Source: Xanthomonas arboricola (GTDB lineage: Bacteria > Pseudomonadota > Gammaproteobacteria > Xanthomonadales > Xanthomonadaceae). Taken from it: DNA of 64,000 nt. The position numbers and the translations under genes were made by a program. A model generated the notes under the pieces. It saw nothing but the letters and a program-made list of their open reading frames with translations, was not told where the DNA came from and did no database searches. Within the stretch, counting starts at the first letter, position 1. The number at the start of each line of letters is the position of its first letter. The stretch is from positions 732,112 to 796,111 of the forward strand of contig NZ_QREM01000007.1 in NCBI RefSeq assembly GCF_003353015.1, read 5' to 3'. Shown here piece by piece: positions 47,728 to 56,514 of this stretch.

Positions 47728-48636
47728 TCAGGACAGTGTGGGCGCAGTGGCGATGGCGTGATCGATCACCTTGAGCGCGGCCTCGCGCTCGGCACCGTCG
47801 ACCACCAGGCGCGGCGCGCGCACGCGCTCGCTGCCCAGGCCCACTTTTTCCTGCACCAGTTTGATCAACTGCACGAACTTGGGCACGGTGTCCAGGCGCA
47901 GCAGCGGCAGGAACCAGTCATAGAGTTCCTTGGCCGCCGGGTAGCCGCCATCGCGCGCGAGTTCGAACAGGCGCACCGATTCCTTCGGGTAGGCGTTGAC
48001 CAGGCCGGCGATCCAGCCCTTGGCACCCATGCTCAGGCCTTCGACGATGGCATCGTCCATGCCGACCAGCAGCGCCAGGCGGTCGCCCAGCAATTCCTGC
48101 AGCGCGGCGAAGCGACGCACATCGCCCGAGGACTCCTTCACTGCCTGCAGGTTGGGGAATTCGGCGGCCAGCTCGGCAATCTGCGCCGGGCCGAAGTCGG
48201 TCTTGTAGGCCACCGGGTTGTTGTACAGGATCACCGGCAGGTCGGTCGCGGCGATCACCGCGCGCACATGCGCGCCCATCTCGCGCCAGTCGGTGGAGTA
48301 GACGTAGGGCGGCAACACCATCAGCCCGCCGCAACCGAGCTCCTTGGCCGCCTTGGCCAGCGCCACCGCCTCACCGCTGGCCAGGCTGGCGATGCCCGGC
48401 ACCACCGGCACGCGGCCGTCCAATGCGCCGATCAGCGTCTTGAGCACGGCGATCTTGTCGTCCACGCTCAAGGTGGCCGCTTCGCCCAGCGAACCCAGCG
48501 GCACGATCGCGGTGCAGCCGGCGTCCACCAGTTGATTGGCGTGCTTGCCCAGGAAGGCGTGGTCGATCTCGCCGGAGGCGGTGAACGGGGTGGTGATGGC
48601 CGGCAGCACGCCGTGCCAGAACGCAGCAATACTCAT
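47728..48636 (-). CDS. Pyrroline-4-hydroxy-2-carboxylate deaminase (DapA superfamily)
   Basis: This class I aldolase-type enzyme deaminates and opens 1-pyrroline-4-hydroxy-2-carboxylate to 2-oxoglutarate semialdehyde. The 302-residue protein has the DapA fold marks: GSLGEAATLS, Tyr138 in ILYNNPVAY and the Schiff-base Lys167 in LQAVKESSGD. Length fits. Sequence alone would allow dihydrodipicolinate synthase, but the position in the hydroxyproline operon makes the deaminase assignment much more likely. The ATG overlaps the upstream oxidoreductase stop by four bases. Confidence 0.88.
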   Translation of the reverse strand: MSIAAFWHGVLPAITTPFTASGEIDHAFLGKHANQLVDAGCTAIVPLGSLGEAATLSVDDKIAVLKTLIGALDGRVPVVPGIASLASGEAVALAKAAKELGCGGLMVLPPYVYSTDWREMGAHVRAVIAATDLPVILYNNPVAYKTDFGPAQIAELAAEFPNLQAVKESSGDVRRFAALQELLGDRLALLVGMDDAIVEGLSMGAKGWIAGLVNAYPKESVRLFELARDGGYPAAKELYDWFLPLLRLDTVPKFVQLIKLVQEKVGLGSERVRAPRLVVDGAEREAALKVIDHAIATAPTLS

Positions 48637-49946
48637 GGATGATTCCCTTGCGAGTCGGAAGTGAACGGGTCGGCCAGCGCCGCGAGGCGGACCGGGAACA
48701 ACGGCGGCCGGCGGCCGGCGTCGGTGGAAAACGCGGGCGGGCACCGCCCCAGTTCGGCCAGTGCGGTGCCGCAGATGCGGCCCTGGCAAGCGCCCATGCC
48801 GCAACGCGAGGCGAGCTTGGCATCGCGGGCATCGTCGAAGTTGTCCAGCGCAGCCAGCGGCACGTCTTCGCAGCGGCACACCAGCGTGTCGGGCCGGGCC
48901 AGCGTGTGGATGCGTGGATGCAGTGCGAACTGCCGCTGCAACAGCTCGGCAAACGCACGCGCGGCACGCCGCCGCGGCTGCAGCCGCAGCGCAGCGTCCG
49001 GTGCGTCGGCAGCCATATGCCCGGCCATCGCACCTTCGACCAGTGCGCAATCGCGCCCGCCGATGCCGCAGGCCTCGCCCGCTGCAAAGACCTGCGTGAC
49101 GCTGGTGCGTAGCAAGGCATCCACCTGTACCTGCTGATGCGCGCCGCAGGCGTCGAGCTGACACCCCAGCAACTGCGCAAGTTCGGTATTGGGCACCAGG
49201 CCATAGCCCACCGCCAGTTGATCGCAGGCGACACGCCTGCGGCCGGCTGGCCCTTCCATTTCGATTTCGCGCAACTGCGTGTCGCCGTGTGCGGCAACCA
49301 CGATGCTGCCGGCGCGATAGGCCACCGCACGCAACTGCAGGCGCAGCGCAACCGCCTGCGCCGCCTTGCCCGGCCAGCGCCACAGTTGCAGCGCAAACTG
49401 CCGCAGTGCGGCTGCCGAGGTCTGTTCGTGGATGCCGAGCACCTGTGCGCCATGCCGCTGCAAGGTGGCCGCACTGGCCAGCAGCAGCGGGCCGCTGCCG
49501 GCGACCACCACGCGCTTGCCGGCCAGCGGCCAGCCCTGTTTTGCCAGCGCCTGCGCCGCGCCGGCGCCGGTCACCCCGGGCAAGGTCCAGCCGGGGAACG
49601 GCAGCAGCAACTCGCGTGCGCCGGTGGCCAGCACCAGCGCGGCGTAATGCAGTTGCAGGGTGCCATCCGGGCCATCGGCCAGCAGCCAGCCCGGCTGCGC
49701 CAGCAGGATCTGCGTGCGCGTCAGCAGCGTGATCGACGCCGCGCCCTGCACCTGCTGCAACAGCGTGCGCGCATCGGCGGGCGCGCCATGCCGCACGTCG
49801 CTGCGCCACACCTGCCCGCCGGCACGCGGCTGCAGGTCGACCACGCCGACCCGCACGCCATGACCGGCCGCGGCCTGCGCCGCCGCCAGCCCGGCCGGGC
49901 CGGCGCCGATCACCAGCACATCGAAATGCTGCACGCGCTCAGCCAT
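48633..49946 (-). CDS. D-hydroxyproline dehydrogenase, FAD/NAD-binding subunit
   Basis: The 437-residue protein is the larger electron-transfer subunit of a three-subunit FAD-dependent dehydrogenase. It has an N-terminal dinucleotide-binding motif (VLVIGAGPAGLAAAQAAAGHG), a second GxGxxG-type motif (KRVVVAGSGPLLLASAATL) and LVLATGARELLLP. Near the C-terminus is a BFD-like [2Fe-2S] region with cysteines in LVCRCEDVPLAAL and CGMGACQGRICG. It resembles the HcnB/OoxA group. It overlaps the ferredoxin-like subunit gene by 8 bases and the deaminase gene by 4, giving a tightly packed operon. Confidence 0.88.
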   Translation of the reverse strand: MAERVQHFDVLVIGAGPAGLAAAQAAAGHGVRVGVVDLQPRAGGQVWRSDVRHGAPADARTLLQQVQGAASITLLTRTQILLAQPGWLLADGPDGTLQLHYAALVLATGARELLLPFPGWTLPGVTGAGAAQALAKQGWPLAGKRVVVAGSGPLLLASAATLQRHGAQVLGIHEQTSAAALRQFALQLWRWPGKAAQAVALRLQLRAVAYRAGSIVVAAHGDTQLREIEMEGPAGRRRVACDQLAVGYGLVPNTELAQLLGCQLDACGAHQQVQVDALLRTSVTQVFAAGEACGIGGRDCALVEGAMAGHMAADAPDAALRLQPRRRAARAFAELLQRQFALHPRIHTLARPDTLVCRCEDVPLAALDNFDDARDAKLASRCGMGACQGRICGTALAELGRCPPAFSTDAGRRPPLFPVRLAALADPFTSDSQGNHP

Positions 49947-50184
49947 CGGTGCGTACCTGCATGCCGTCGCGCGCATCCACCAGGCAGGCGCGTTGCTGGC
50001 CGATGCCGTCGATGCGCACCCGGCATTCGAAACACACGCCCATGCCGCACAACGGCGCGCGCGGCTGGCCACTGCACGACTGCCGGAACTGCAGCGTCGC
50101 CTGCGCCACCGCCGCGGCCACGCTGGCGCCGGCCGGCACTTCGACCGCTTGCGCGTCCACGTGCAGGCGCACCGTGGCGCTCAT
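49939..50184 (-). CDS. D-hydroxyproline dehydrogenase, small [2Fe-2S] subunit
   Basis: The 81-residue protein starts MSATVRLHVDAQAVEVPAGAS and has the pattern SCSGQPRAPLCGMGVCFECRV, whose cysteines match a plant-type ferredoxin cluster in the HcnA-like subunits of heteromeric FAD dehydrogenases. It would pass electrons between the two flavin subunits. It lies between both subunit genes with overlapping start and stop codons (ATGA with the gene upstream). Confidence 0.85.
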   Translation of the reverse strand: MSATVRLHVDAQAVEVPAGASVAAAVAQATLQFRQSCSGQPRAPLCGMGVCFECRVRIDGIGQQRACLVDARDGMQVRTDG

Positions 50185-51431
50185 GCGGCGGCACCGTGCA
50201 CGGCGCGCGCCGGAGCGTACGGGCTGGGGTCGATGGCCGGGGTGCGCCCGAGCAGGCTGTCCACGATCACCCGTGCGCTCCCCAGTGCCGTGGTGACCCC
50301 CAGCCCCTCGTGACCGGCGGCCACCCAGACATCGCGCCGGCCAGGCACCGCCCCGAGATACGGGCGCCCGTCCGGGGTCGCCGGGCGCAGCCCGGTCCAC
50401 ACCCGGATCGCCTGCAACTCGCGCAGCACCGGCAGATAGGCGAATGCGCGCTGCAGCATCTGCTGCAGCACCGGCAGCGACAGCGCGCGGTCGTGCTCGC
50501 CGAACTGGCGCGAGGAACCGATCAGGATCTGACCGGTCGGCCGCGGCTGCACATTGAAGGCCACGCTGGTGGCGTCGGCGCCATGCGCCGAATCGGCGTA
50601 GCCCAGCTCCAGCAACTGATGCCGGATCAGCCCCGGATGGCGGTCGGTGATGACCAGATGGCCCTTGCGCGGGCGCAGCGCCAGCTCGGGCAACAGCTGC
50701 GGCAAGGCCACGCCGCTGGCGACCAGCACCGGGCCGCCCAGCAGCTGGCCATCGTCCAGGCGCACCCCCTGCGCCTGCAACTGCGCCACCTTGCGGCCGG
50801 CAAACAGCTGCGCGCCCGCCTTGCAGGCCAGGCTCACCAGATGCCGCGCCACCCGCGGCGGATACACCACGGCCTCACCCGGCACCAGCATGCCGCCGGC
50901 CAGGCCCGGCACCAGGTGCGGCTCCAGCGCGTACAACCGGCCGGCATCGATCGCGTCGGCCTGCAGGCCGGCCGCCGCCAGCCGCGCGATCTTGGCCGGC
51001 ACCGCCGCCAGTTCGCGCGCATCGCGGGCCACCCACAGCGTGCCGCAGCGGCTGAATTCTGCCTCGCTCAATTCGGCGAACCGCTCCCACAAACGCAGCG
51101 AGTACGCCGACAACGCCAGCTCGGCCAGATCGTCGTCCATTGCCACCAGGTGCCCCATCGCCGCGGCGGTGGAACCGCCGCCGATCGGCCCCGGCTCGAC
51201 GATCGCCACCCGCAGCCCTTCGCCGGCCGCCGCCTCGGCGCAGGCCGCCCCGACGATGCCCGCGCCCACCACGATCAGGTCGTAGCTGCGTCGCGTGCCG
51301 GCAGCGGCCGGCACGCTGCCGGTGTGCGCGGCTGGCGCGTCCGCGGCGGCCAGCGCCGCGCCGGGCAAGGGGGCGGCCGCAGCAGACGCTGCGCCGGCAT
51401 GTCCCTCCTGCGCGCGCAGCTGCTCGTCCAT
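50181..51431 (-). CDS. D-hydroxyproline dehydrogenase, substrate-binding flavoprotein (DAO family)
   Basis: The 416-residue protein is a D-amino-acid-oxidase-like flavoprotein. It carries YDLIVVGAGIVGAACAEAAAGEG (FAD fold), GGSTAAAMGHL, GCGTLWVARD-type strands, GLRPATPDGRPYLG and the FAD-site segment AAGHEGLGVTTALGSA near the C-terminus. A ~45-residue Ala-rich N-terminal extension precedes the FAD motif and is unusual. The true start could be downstream. In the pathway it oxidises cis-4-hydroxy-D-proline to the pyrroline. Its ATG shares one base with the epimerase stop (TGATG). Confidence 0.88.
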   Translation of the reverse strand: MDEQLRAQEGHAGAASAAAAPLPGAALAAADAPAAHTGSVPAAAGTRRSYDLIVVGAGIVGAACAEAAAGEGLRVAIVEPGPIGGGSTAAAMGHLVAMDDDLAELALSAYSLRLWERFAELSEAEFSRCGTLWVARDARELAAVPAKIARLAAAGLQADAIDAGRLYALEPHLVPGLAGGMLVPGEAVVYPPRVARHLVSLACKAGAQLFAGRKVAQLQAQGVRLDDGQLLGGPVLVASGVALPQLLPELALRPRKGHLVITDRHPGLIRHQLLELGYADSAHGADATSVAFNVQPRPTGQILIGSSRQFGEHDRALSLPVLQQMLQRAFAYLPVLRELQAIRVWTGLRPATPDGRPYLGAVPGRRDVWVAAGHEGLGVTTALGSARVIVDSLLGRTPAIDPSPYAPARAVHGAAA

Positions 51432-52369
51432 CAGGCCACGATGCCCCAGGCGAACGGGTCGGCCGGGTCGATCAGCAGCTGCGATCGCGCAGTGAGGTAG
51501 GCCTGCCCGCTGATGCGTGGCGCAATGCCGCGCCCGCTGAGGCGGTAACTGCCCTCGAAGGCGCTGCCCAGGATGCCCTGCTGCACCCATTGCTCGCCCT
51601 CGCCCAGCTTGCCGTCGGCGGCCAGGCAGGCCAGCTTGGCGCTGGTGCCGGTGCCGCACGGCGAGCGGTCGTAGGCCAGCCCCGGGCACAGCACGAAATT
51701 ACGTGCCACGCCGCTGCCATCGGGCGCGGCGCCATTGACTTCGATATGGTCGATCTCGCCACCGGCCTCGCCGGTGATGCCGGCCGCTTCCAGCGCCAGC
51801 CGGATCGCTTCGGTATAGGCGGTCAGTTCGCGCTGATGCGCCAGCTCAAGCGCGCACGGCGCCTGCCCGGTGATGAAGAACCAGTTGCCGCCCCAGGCCA
51901 CGTCGCCGCGCACCCGGCCATGACCGGGCACGTCCACGTCCACACCCGCCGCGAAGCGGTAGCTCTCGACGTTGTCGACCGACACCGTGCCGTCTTCGGC
52001 CAGTTCCACGCCCACCGTGCCGACCGGCGTCTCGATGCGGTGCCGGCCCGGCGCGATGCGCCCCAGCTCGGCCAGCGTGCGCACCACTCCGATGGTGCCG
52101 TGCCCGCACATGCCCAGGTAGCCGACGTTGTTGAAGAAGATCACCCCGGTGCAGGCGTCGGGGTCGCGGGCCGGCAGCAGCAAGGCGCCGACCATGGTGT
52201 CCGAGCCGCGCGGCTCGCAGGCAATCGCGCTGCGCCACGGGTCGAAGTCGCGGCGAAACCGCTCGCGGCATTGCGCCAGGTCGCCATCGCCCAGATCGGG
52301 GAAGCCGGAGAGGACCACGCGGGTAGGTTCGCCGGCCGTATGGGAGTCGATGACGTCGATGGTGTGCAT
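51431..52369 (-). CDS. 4-Hydroxyproline epimerase (proline racemase family)
   Basis: The enzyme converts trans-4-hydroxy-L-proline to cis-4-hydroxy-D-proline, the first catabolic step. The 312-residue protein has [18 protein letters not shown] and both catalytic cysteines: Cys88 in [11 protein letters not shown] and Cys238 in [12 protein letters not shown]. Two cysteines mark a racemase or epimerase, whereas the related dehydratases have Thr at the second position. The pathway context favours hydroxyproline over proline. It opens a five-gene, fully overlapping operon, with the shared palindrome 57 bases before its start codon. Confidence 0.93.
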   Translation of the reverse strand: MHTIDVIDSHTAGEPTRVVLSGFPDLGDGDLAQCRERFRRDFDPWRSAIACEPRGSDTMVGALLLPARDPDACTGVIFFNNVGYLGMCGHGTIGVVRTLAELGRIAPGRHRIETPVGTVGVELAEDGTVSVDNVESYRFAAGVDVDVPGHGRVRGDVAWGGNWFFITGQAPCALELAHQRELTAYTEAIRLALEAAGITGEAGGEIDHIEVNGAAPDGSGVARNFVLCPGLAYDRSPCGTGTSAKLACLAADGKLGEGEQWVQQGILGSAFEGSYRLSGRGIAPRISGQAYLTARSQLLIDPADPFAWGIVA

Positions 52370-52425
52370 GGCTCATGCTCCCACTGCCGGCGGCCGGACG
52401 ACTAGCGTCCAATGCGAGTTGCAAA

Positions 52426-52439
52426 TGCGGAAATCCGCA
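52426..52439. promoter_or_regulatory. Operator-like palindrome TGCGGAAATCCGCA
   Basis: The palindrome sits in the 160-base space between the divergent epimerase and AraC-type regulator genes. It is embedded in AATGCGAGTTGCAAATGCGG, which gives a second, direct half-site (AATGCG) 14 bases away, as AraC-family proteins often need. The 17-base core is identical to the one at 32489-32505. It is the likely site by which the regulator controls itself and the operon. Confidence 0.7.
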
Positions 52440-52529
52440 CAATCGACAACCCGGTTCACAGCCCCGCGTTTGCGCTAGGATCCATACAGGGCCGCGCCTT
52501 TCGTGCAGCCGTCAATCGTGATCTCCACC

Positions 52530-53246
52530 ATGACGCCGATGGACCTCAACCTTCCCGCGCTGGAAATGCAGACGCTGTTCGATGCACTGCCGGACGTGGT
52601 GTTCTTCATCAAGGACAGCGAGGGCCGCTACACCCATTGCAACCTGACGCTGGTACGCCGGCTCGGGCGCAAGCTGCGTAGCGACATCATCGGCCGCTCG
52701 CCACTGGAAGTGTTTCCGCTGCCGCTGGGAGGCAGCTACATGATGCAGGACCGCCGCGTGCTGTGTGGCGAGCTCATCGACAACCAGCTGGAAGTGCATC
52801 TGTATCCCAACCGCCTGCCCGGCTGGTGCCTGACCTTCAAGCGCCCGCTCTGCGAAGCAAACGAGGTGATCGGCGTGGTCGGCATTTCGCGCGACCTGGG
52901 CCAGCCCGACAGCCGGCACTCGGCCTACGAGCGGCTGAGCCAGGTGATGGACCACATGCAGGCCAACTTCGGCGACAACCTGCGCGTGCAGAGCCTGGCC
53001 GACCTGGCCGGCCTGTCGGTGGCGCAGCTGGAGCGGCACTTCCGCCGCGTGTTCCAGGTGACCCCGCAGCAACTGCTGACCAAGCTGCGGATCGAATCGG
53101 CGATGCGGCTGCTGTATGGCGAGGACAGCATCGCCAGCATCGGGCAACGCTGCGGCTTTGCCGACCAGAGCGCGTTCGCGCGTCAGTTCAAGGCAACCGT
53201 CGGCATGACCCCGCGCGATTACCGTGCGCTCAAGGGGCAGTTGTAG
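52530..53246 (+). CDS. PAS-AraC transcriptional regulator of the hydroxyproline cluster
   Basis: The protein (238 residues from the ATG at 52530; a GTG at 52503 would add nine) has an N-terminal PAS domain (LFDALPDVVFFIKDSEGRY ... VIGVVGISRDLG) that probably binds a small molecule. A C-terminal AraC-type double helix-turn-helix follows (LADLAGLSVAQLERHFRRVF, IGQRCGFADQSAFARQFKAT, ending MTPRDYRA). It is divergent from the epimerase gene with the palindrome between them, the classical layout of a pathway-specific activator. Hydroxyproline or a derivative as the inducer is an inference. Confidence 0.9.
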   Translation: MTPMDLNLPALEMQTLFDALPDVVFFIKDSEGRYTHCNLTLVRRLGRKLRSDIIGRSPLEVFPLPLGGSYMMQDRRVLCGELIDNQLEVHLYPNRLPGWCLTFKRPLCEANEVIGVVGISRDLGQPDSRHSAYERLSQVMDHMQANFGDNLRVQSLADLAGLSVAQLERHFRRVFQVTPQQLLTKLRIESAMRLLYGEDSIASIGQRCGFADQSAFARQFKATVGMTPRDYRALKGQL

Positions 53247-53282
53247 GCACGCAGACAGGCCCCGACACCGCGCTGGCACAAA

Positions 53283-53296
53283 TGCCGAATTCGGCA
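53283..53296. terminator. Perfect 14-bp palindrome after the AraC gene
   Basis: TGCCGAATTCGGCA lies 37 bases past the regulator stop, in the 205-base space before ftsY. There is no T-run, so a terminator role is only possible. Confidence 0.3.
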
Positions 53297-53451
53297 GCAT
53301 CGATGGTGCCGTGGCGGTGCAGATCGCCAGGGCTGTTGCGCAGCCGTTGCGGCGCGCCGGCCATGGCCCGCACAGGACCCCGCTGAAGCGCGCGTCAAGG
53401 CGAGACCAGACCCGGATGATAGAATTCGGGGTTTCCCCTACTGCGTTGCCA

Positions 53452-55083
53452 ATGGCCAGCTTTTTCCGCCGTAACAAGCCAACCACGCCCGACAGCGCGC
53501 GTACCTCGCGCTATAGCCTGGAAGAACTGGCAGCCGCATTCCCCACCGCACCTTCCGCCGCCACCCCGGCGTCGCCGGTCGAGGCAATGCCGACCGCCGA
53601 ACCCGGCACGTCGGCAACGACGGCAACGACGGCACCGCCCGCCCCCGCCGCACCCGCACGCAGCGAACCGATAGCGCAGACACCCGCCGCACCGCCGCCC
53701 GCCGCCGCACCGGCCGAACGGCATGCGCAGGACATCGCCGCGCGGACCGGCCAGGCGCAGAGCGTTGCCGCAGTCCCCGGCGCACCCACGCCGCCGGCAA
53801 CACCGGCGCCTTCGGCGCTGCAGGCGCTGCCCGATCCGGCTCCCGCTGCCGCGCCGCGTCCGTCCACTGCAGTGGTGGTGCCGCCGGTGGTCGTGCAGCC
53901 GCAGAGCGCCCCCGTACCGCCGGCTGGCACCGCCACGCCTTCGCAAAGCAGCACGCCCGCCGTTGCACCCTCGACCACAACGCCTGCGGTCGTTGCACCC
54001 GTCGTGGCGGCGCCTGCCGCAGTCACCGCGGCACCCGCAGCGGCGCCGGTCGCCGCCCCGCCGCCCGGCGTCGTCGCCCCGGCCGTGATCGCCGCCCCGC
54101 CGGCCACCACCTCCATCGACGACGGCATCGGCGGCCAGCGCGATGCGCTACCGGCCGCCCCGGCCGGCAAACCGGGCTGGCGCGACCGCCTGCGCAACAG
54201 CAGCTTTGCGCGCAGCTTCGGCGGCCTGTTCTCGCGCAATCCCAAGCTCGACGACGACCTGCTCGACGAGATCGAAACCGCGCTGATCACCGCCGACGTC
54301 GGTATCGGCGCCACCACCGCCCTGGTGGAGGGCCTGCGCAAGCGCATGAAGTCGCGCGAGTTCGTCGATGCGCAGGCGATGTTCAAGGCCTTGCGCGCCG
54401 ACCTGATCGCGCTGCTGCAGCCGGTCTCCAAGCCGCTGGTCATCGACCGCGCGGCCAGGCCCTTCGTGGTGCTCACCGTCGGCGTCAACGGCGTCGGCAA
54501 GACCACCACCATCGGGAAGCTGGCCAAGCGCTTCAAGGACGACGGCAACAGCCTGATGCTGGCGGCCGGCGACACCTTCCGCGCCGCCGCGGTGGCGCAG
54601 CTGCAGGCCTGGGGCGATCGCAACGGTGTGGCCGTGATCGCGCAGGGACAGAACGCCGACGCCGCCTCGGTGGCGTTCGACGCCCTGCAGGCCGCCAAGG
54701 CGCGCGGCACCGAGGTGTTGATCGCCGACACCGCCGGCCGCCTGCACACCCAGACCGGGCTGATGAACGAGCTGGGCAAGATCCGCCGCGTGCTCGGCAA
54801 GATCGATGCCGCCGCGCCGCACGAAGTGCTGATGGTCATCGACGGCACCACCGGCCAGAACGCCATTTCGCAGCTGCGCCAGTTCCATGCCGCGGTCGGT
54901 GTCACCGGCCTGGTCGTGACCAAGCTCGATGGCACCGCCAAGGGCGGCGTGGTGTTCGCCCTGGCGCGCGAGTTCAATATCCCGATCCGCTTCGCCGGCA
55001 TCGGCGAACGCCCGGAAGACCTGCGTGTGTTCGACCCGGTCGCCTTCGTCGATGCCTTGCTGCCGGAAGCCCTGGGCAGCTGA
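53452..55083 (+). CDS. ftsY: Signal recognition particle receptor FtsY
   Basis: FtsY docks the signal recognition particle at the membrane translocon. The 543-residue GTPase has the G1 motif VGVNGVGKTTTIGKLA near residue 344, DTFRAAAVAQL, DTAGRLHTQ near 425 and TKLDGTAKGG near 489, with the N-domain helices from about residue 245. It is much longer than average. Residues 30-235 are an extremely Ala/Pro/Thr-rich, low-complexity linker, preceded by a basic N-terminus (MASFFRRNK) that could touch the membrane. The NG domain itself is complete. The ATG at 53452 is chosen over an upstream in-frame start because the family N-terminus begins there. Confidence 0.97.
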   Translation: MASFFRRNKPTTPDSARTSRYSLEELAAAFPTAPSAATPASPVEAMPTAEPGTSATTATTAPPAPAAPARSEPIAQTPAAPPPAAAPAERHAQDIAARTGQAQSVAAVPGAPTPPATPAPSALQALPDPAPAAAPRPSTAVVVPPVVVQPQSAPVPPAGTATPSQSSTPAVAPSTTTPAVVAPVVAAPAAVTAAPAAAPVAAPPPGVVAPAVIAAPPATTSIDDGIGGQRDALPAAPAGKPGWRDRLRNSSFARSFGGLFSRNPKLDDDLLDEIETALITADVGIGATTALVEGLRKRMKSREFVDAQAMFKALRADLIALLQPVSKPLVIDRAARPFVVLTVGVNGVGKTTTIGKLAKRFKDDGNSLMLAAGDTFRAAAVAQLQAWGDRNGVAVIAQGQNADAASVAFDALQAAKARGTEVLIADTAGRLHTQTGLMNELGKIRRVLGKIDAAAPHEVLMVIDGTTGQNAISQLRQFHAAVGVTGLVVTKLDGTAKGGVVFALAREFNIPIRFAGIGERPEDLRVFDPVAFVDALLPEALGS

Positions 55084-55347
55084 GTGGAAGACACCTGCCC
55101 GCATCTGCAGCCGCTGTGCGCACAGGCGCTGCAGGCCGGCTGCACGGTGAGGGCGGTGTCCCGCGACTGGTCGCGTGCCAGACGTGTCCTGGAGTTTGCC
55201 CAGCCCCTTCCGGCGGCGCTGCGCAGACAGGCCCGCGCCCATCCGGCGGTGGTCTACTACCACGCACCGGCCGCACCACACTGGCCTGGCGATGAGGGCG
55301 TTTTCTGCGAACAGTGCCTGGTCGGAATGGCCTTTCCGCTGCGCTGA
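55084..55347 (+). CDS. Conserved-looking small protein of unknown function
   Basis: The 87-residue frame begins with GTG immediately after the ftsY stop codon and is therefore likely translated by coupling. It contains cysteines spaced EDTCPHLQPLCAQALQAGC and later FCEQCLVG, which could bind a metal. I recognise no family. The position between ftsY and mutY, without a gap to ftsY, is the main argument that it is real. Confidence 0.55.
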   Translation: MEDTCPHLQPLCAQALQAGCTVRAVSRDWSRARRVLEFAQPLPAALRRQARAHPAVVYYHAPAAPHWPGDEGVFCEQCLVGMAFPLR

Positions 55348-55418
55348 GCGGCCCCGCCGCCGCAGCCACGCAGCCGGCCCCGCCCCGACGCCATTGCCCT
55401 CCATCGCCAGCAGAGCCC

Positions 55419-56492
55419 ATGCCAGCCGACCACGCCACTCCCACCACCGACGCTTTCGTCGACCGCGTGCTGCACTGGTTCGACGGCCACGGCCGCCACG
55501 ACCTGCCCTGGCAGCATCCACGTGCGCCGTACCGGGTGTGGCTGTCGGAAATCATGCTGCAGCAGACCCAGGTCGCGGTGGTCATTCCGTATTTCCAGAA
55601 GTTCGTCGCCCGCTTTCCGACCCTGGCCGACCTGGCCGCCGCCGACAACGACAGCGTGATGGCGCATTGGGCCGGGCTGGGCTACTACGCACGCGCACGC
55701 AACCTGCACGCGGCCGCCAAACAATGCGTGACCCTGCACGATGGCGAACTGCCACGCGATGTCGACGCCTTGCTCGCCCTGCCCGGCATCGGCCGCAGCA
55801 CCGCCGGGGCGATCCTCAGCCAGGCCTGGAACGACCGTTTCGCGATCATGGACGGCAACGTCAAGCGCGTGCTGACGCGCTTCCACGGCATTGCCGGCTA
55901 TCCCGGCCTGCCGGTGATCGAAAGGCAGTTGTGGCAACTGGCGACGACGCATGTGGCGCACGTGCCGGTCGGCCGCCTGGCCGACTACACGCAGGCGCAG
56001 ATGGATTTCGGCGCCACGCTGTGCACGCGCGCCAGACCGGCCTGTGTGCTGTGCCCGCTGCAGGACGCTTGCGTGGCACGCCGCGATGGCCTGGTGGAGG
56101 CACTGCCCACGCCCAAGCCCGGCAAGACCCTGCCCGAGCGCGAAGCCACCGCGCTGCTGCTGGAAAACGCAGACAGGCAGATCCTGCTGCAGCGCCGCCC
56201 GCCGACCGGCATCTGGGCCTCGCTGTGGACGCTGCCGCAGGCCGAGACCGATGGCGGCATGCGCGCATGGTTCGACACACACATCGATGGCAACTACGAC
56301 CGCGCCGACGAACTGCCGCCGATCGTGCACACCTTCAGCCATTACCGCCTGCATCTGCAGCCCTTGCGCATCGGCAAGGTCGCGCTGCGCCCGGCGCTGC
56401 GCGACAATGACGCTCTGCGCTGGGTCGCCCGCGCCGATCTCGCCGCGCTGGGCCTGCCGGCGCCGATCCGCAAACTGCTCGACGCCCTCTAG
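55419..56492 (+). CDS. mutY: Adenine DNA glycosylase
   Basis: MutY removes adenine mispaired with 8-oxoguanine. The 357-residue protein has the N-terminal [19 protein letters not shown], the helix-hairpin-helix [13 protein letters not shown] with the catalytic Asp in [10 protein letters not shown], and the [4Fe-4S] cluster cysteines in [17 protein letters not shown] (Cx6Cx2Cx5C). A Nudix-like C-terminal domain ([20 protein letters not shown]) recognises 8-oxoguanine. The next gene starts 22 bases downstream, the common mutY-yggX order. Confidence 0.96.
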   Translation: MPADHATPTTDAFVDRVLHWFDGHGRHDLPWQHPRAPYRVWLSEIMLQQTQVAVVIPYFQKFVARFPTLADLAAADNDSVMAHWAGLGYYARARNLHAAAKQCVTLHDGELPRDVDALLALPGIGRSTAGAILSQAWNDRFAIMDGNVKRVLTRFHGIAGYPGLPVIERQLWQLATTHVAHVPVGRLADYTQAQMDFGATLCTRARPACVLCPLQDACVARRDGLVEALPTPKPGKTLPEREATALLLENADRQILLQRRPPTGIWASLWTLPQAETDGGMRAWFDTHIDGNYDRADELPPIVHTFSHYRLHLQPLRIGKVALRPALRDNDALRWVARADLAALGLPAPIRKLLDAL

Positions 56493-56514
56493 GCGCGCAC
56501 CCAAAGGAATCCGC

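Noticed and set aside
47728..48636. Annotation as dihydrodipicolinate synthase for lysine synthesis
   Set aside because: The fold is the same, but the gene lies inside a fully overlapping hydroxyproline operon, so the deaminase role fits better.
51431..52369. Annotation as hydroxyproline dehydratase
   Set aside because: The second catalytic position is Cys ([10 protein letters not shown]). Dehydratases of this family have Thr there.
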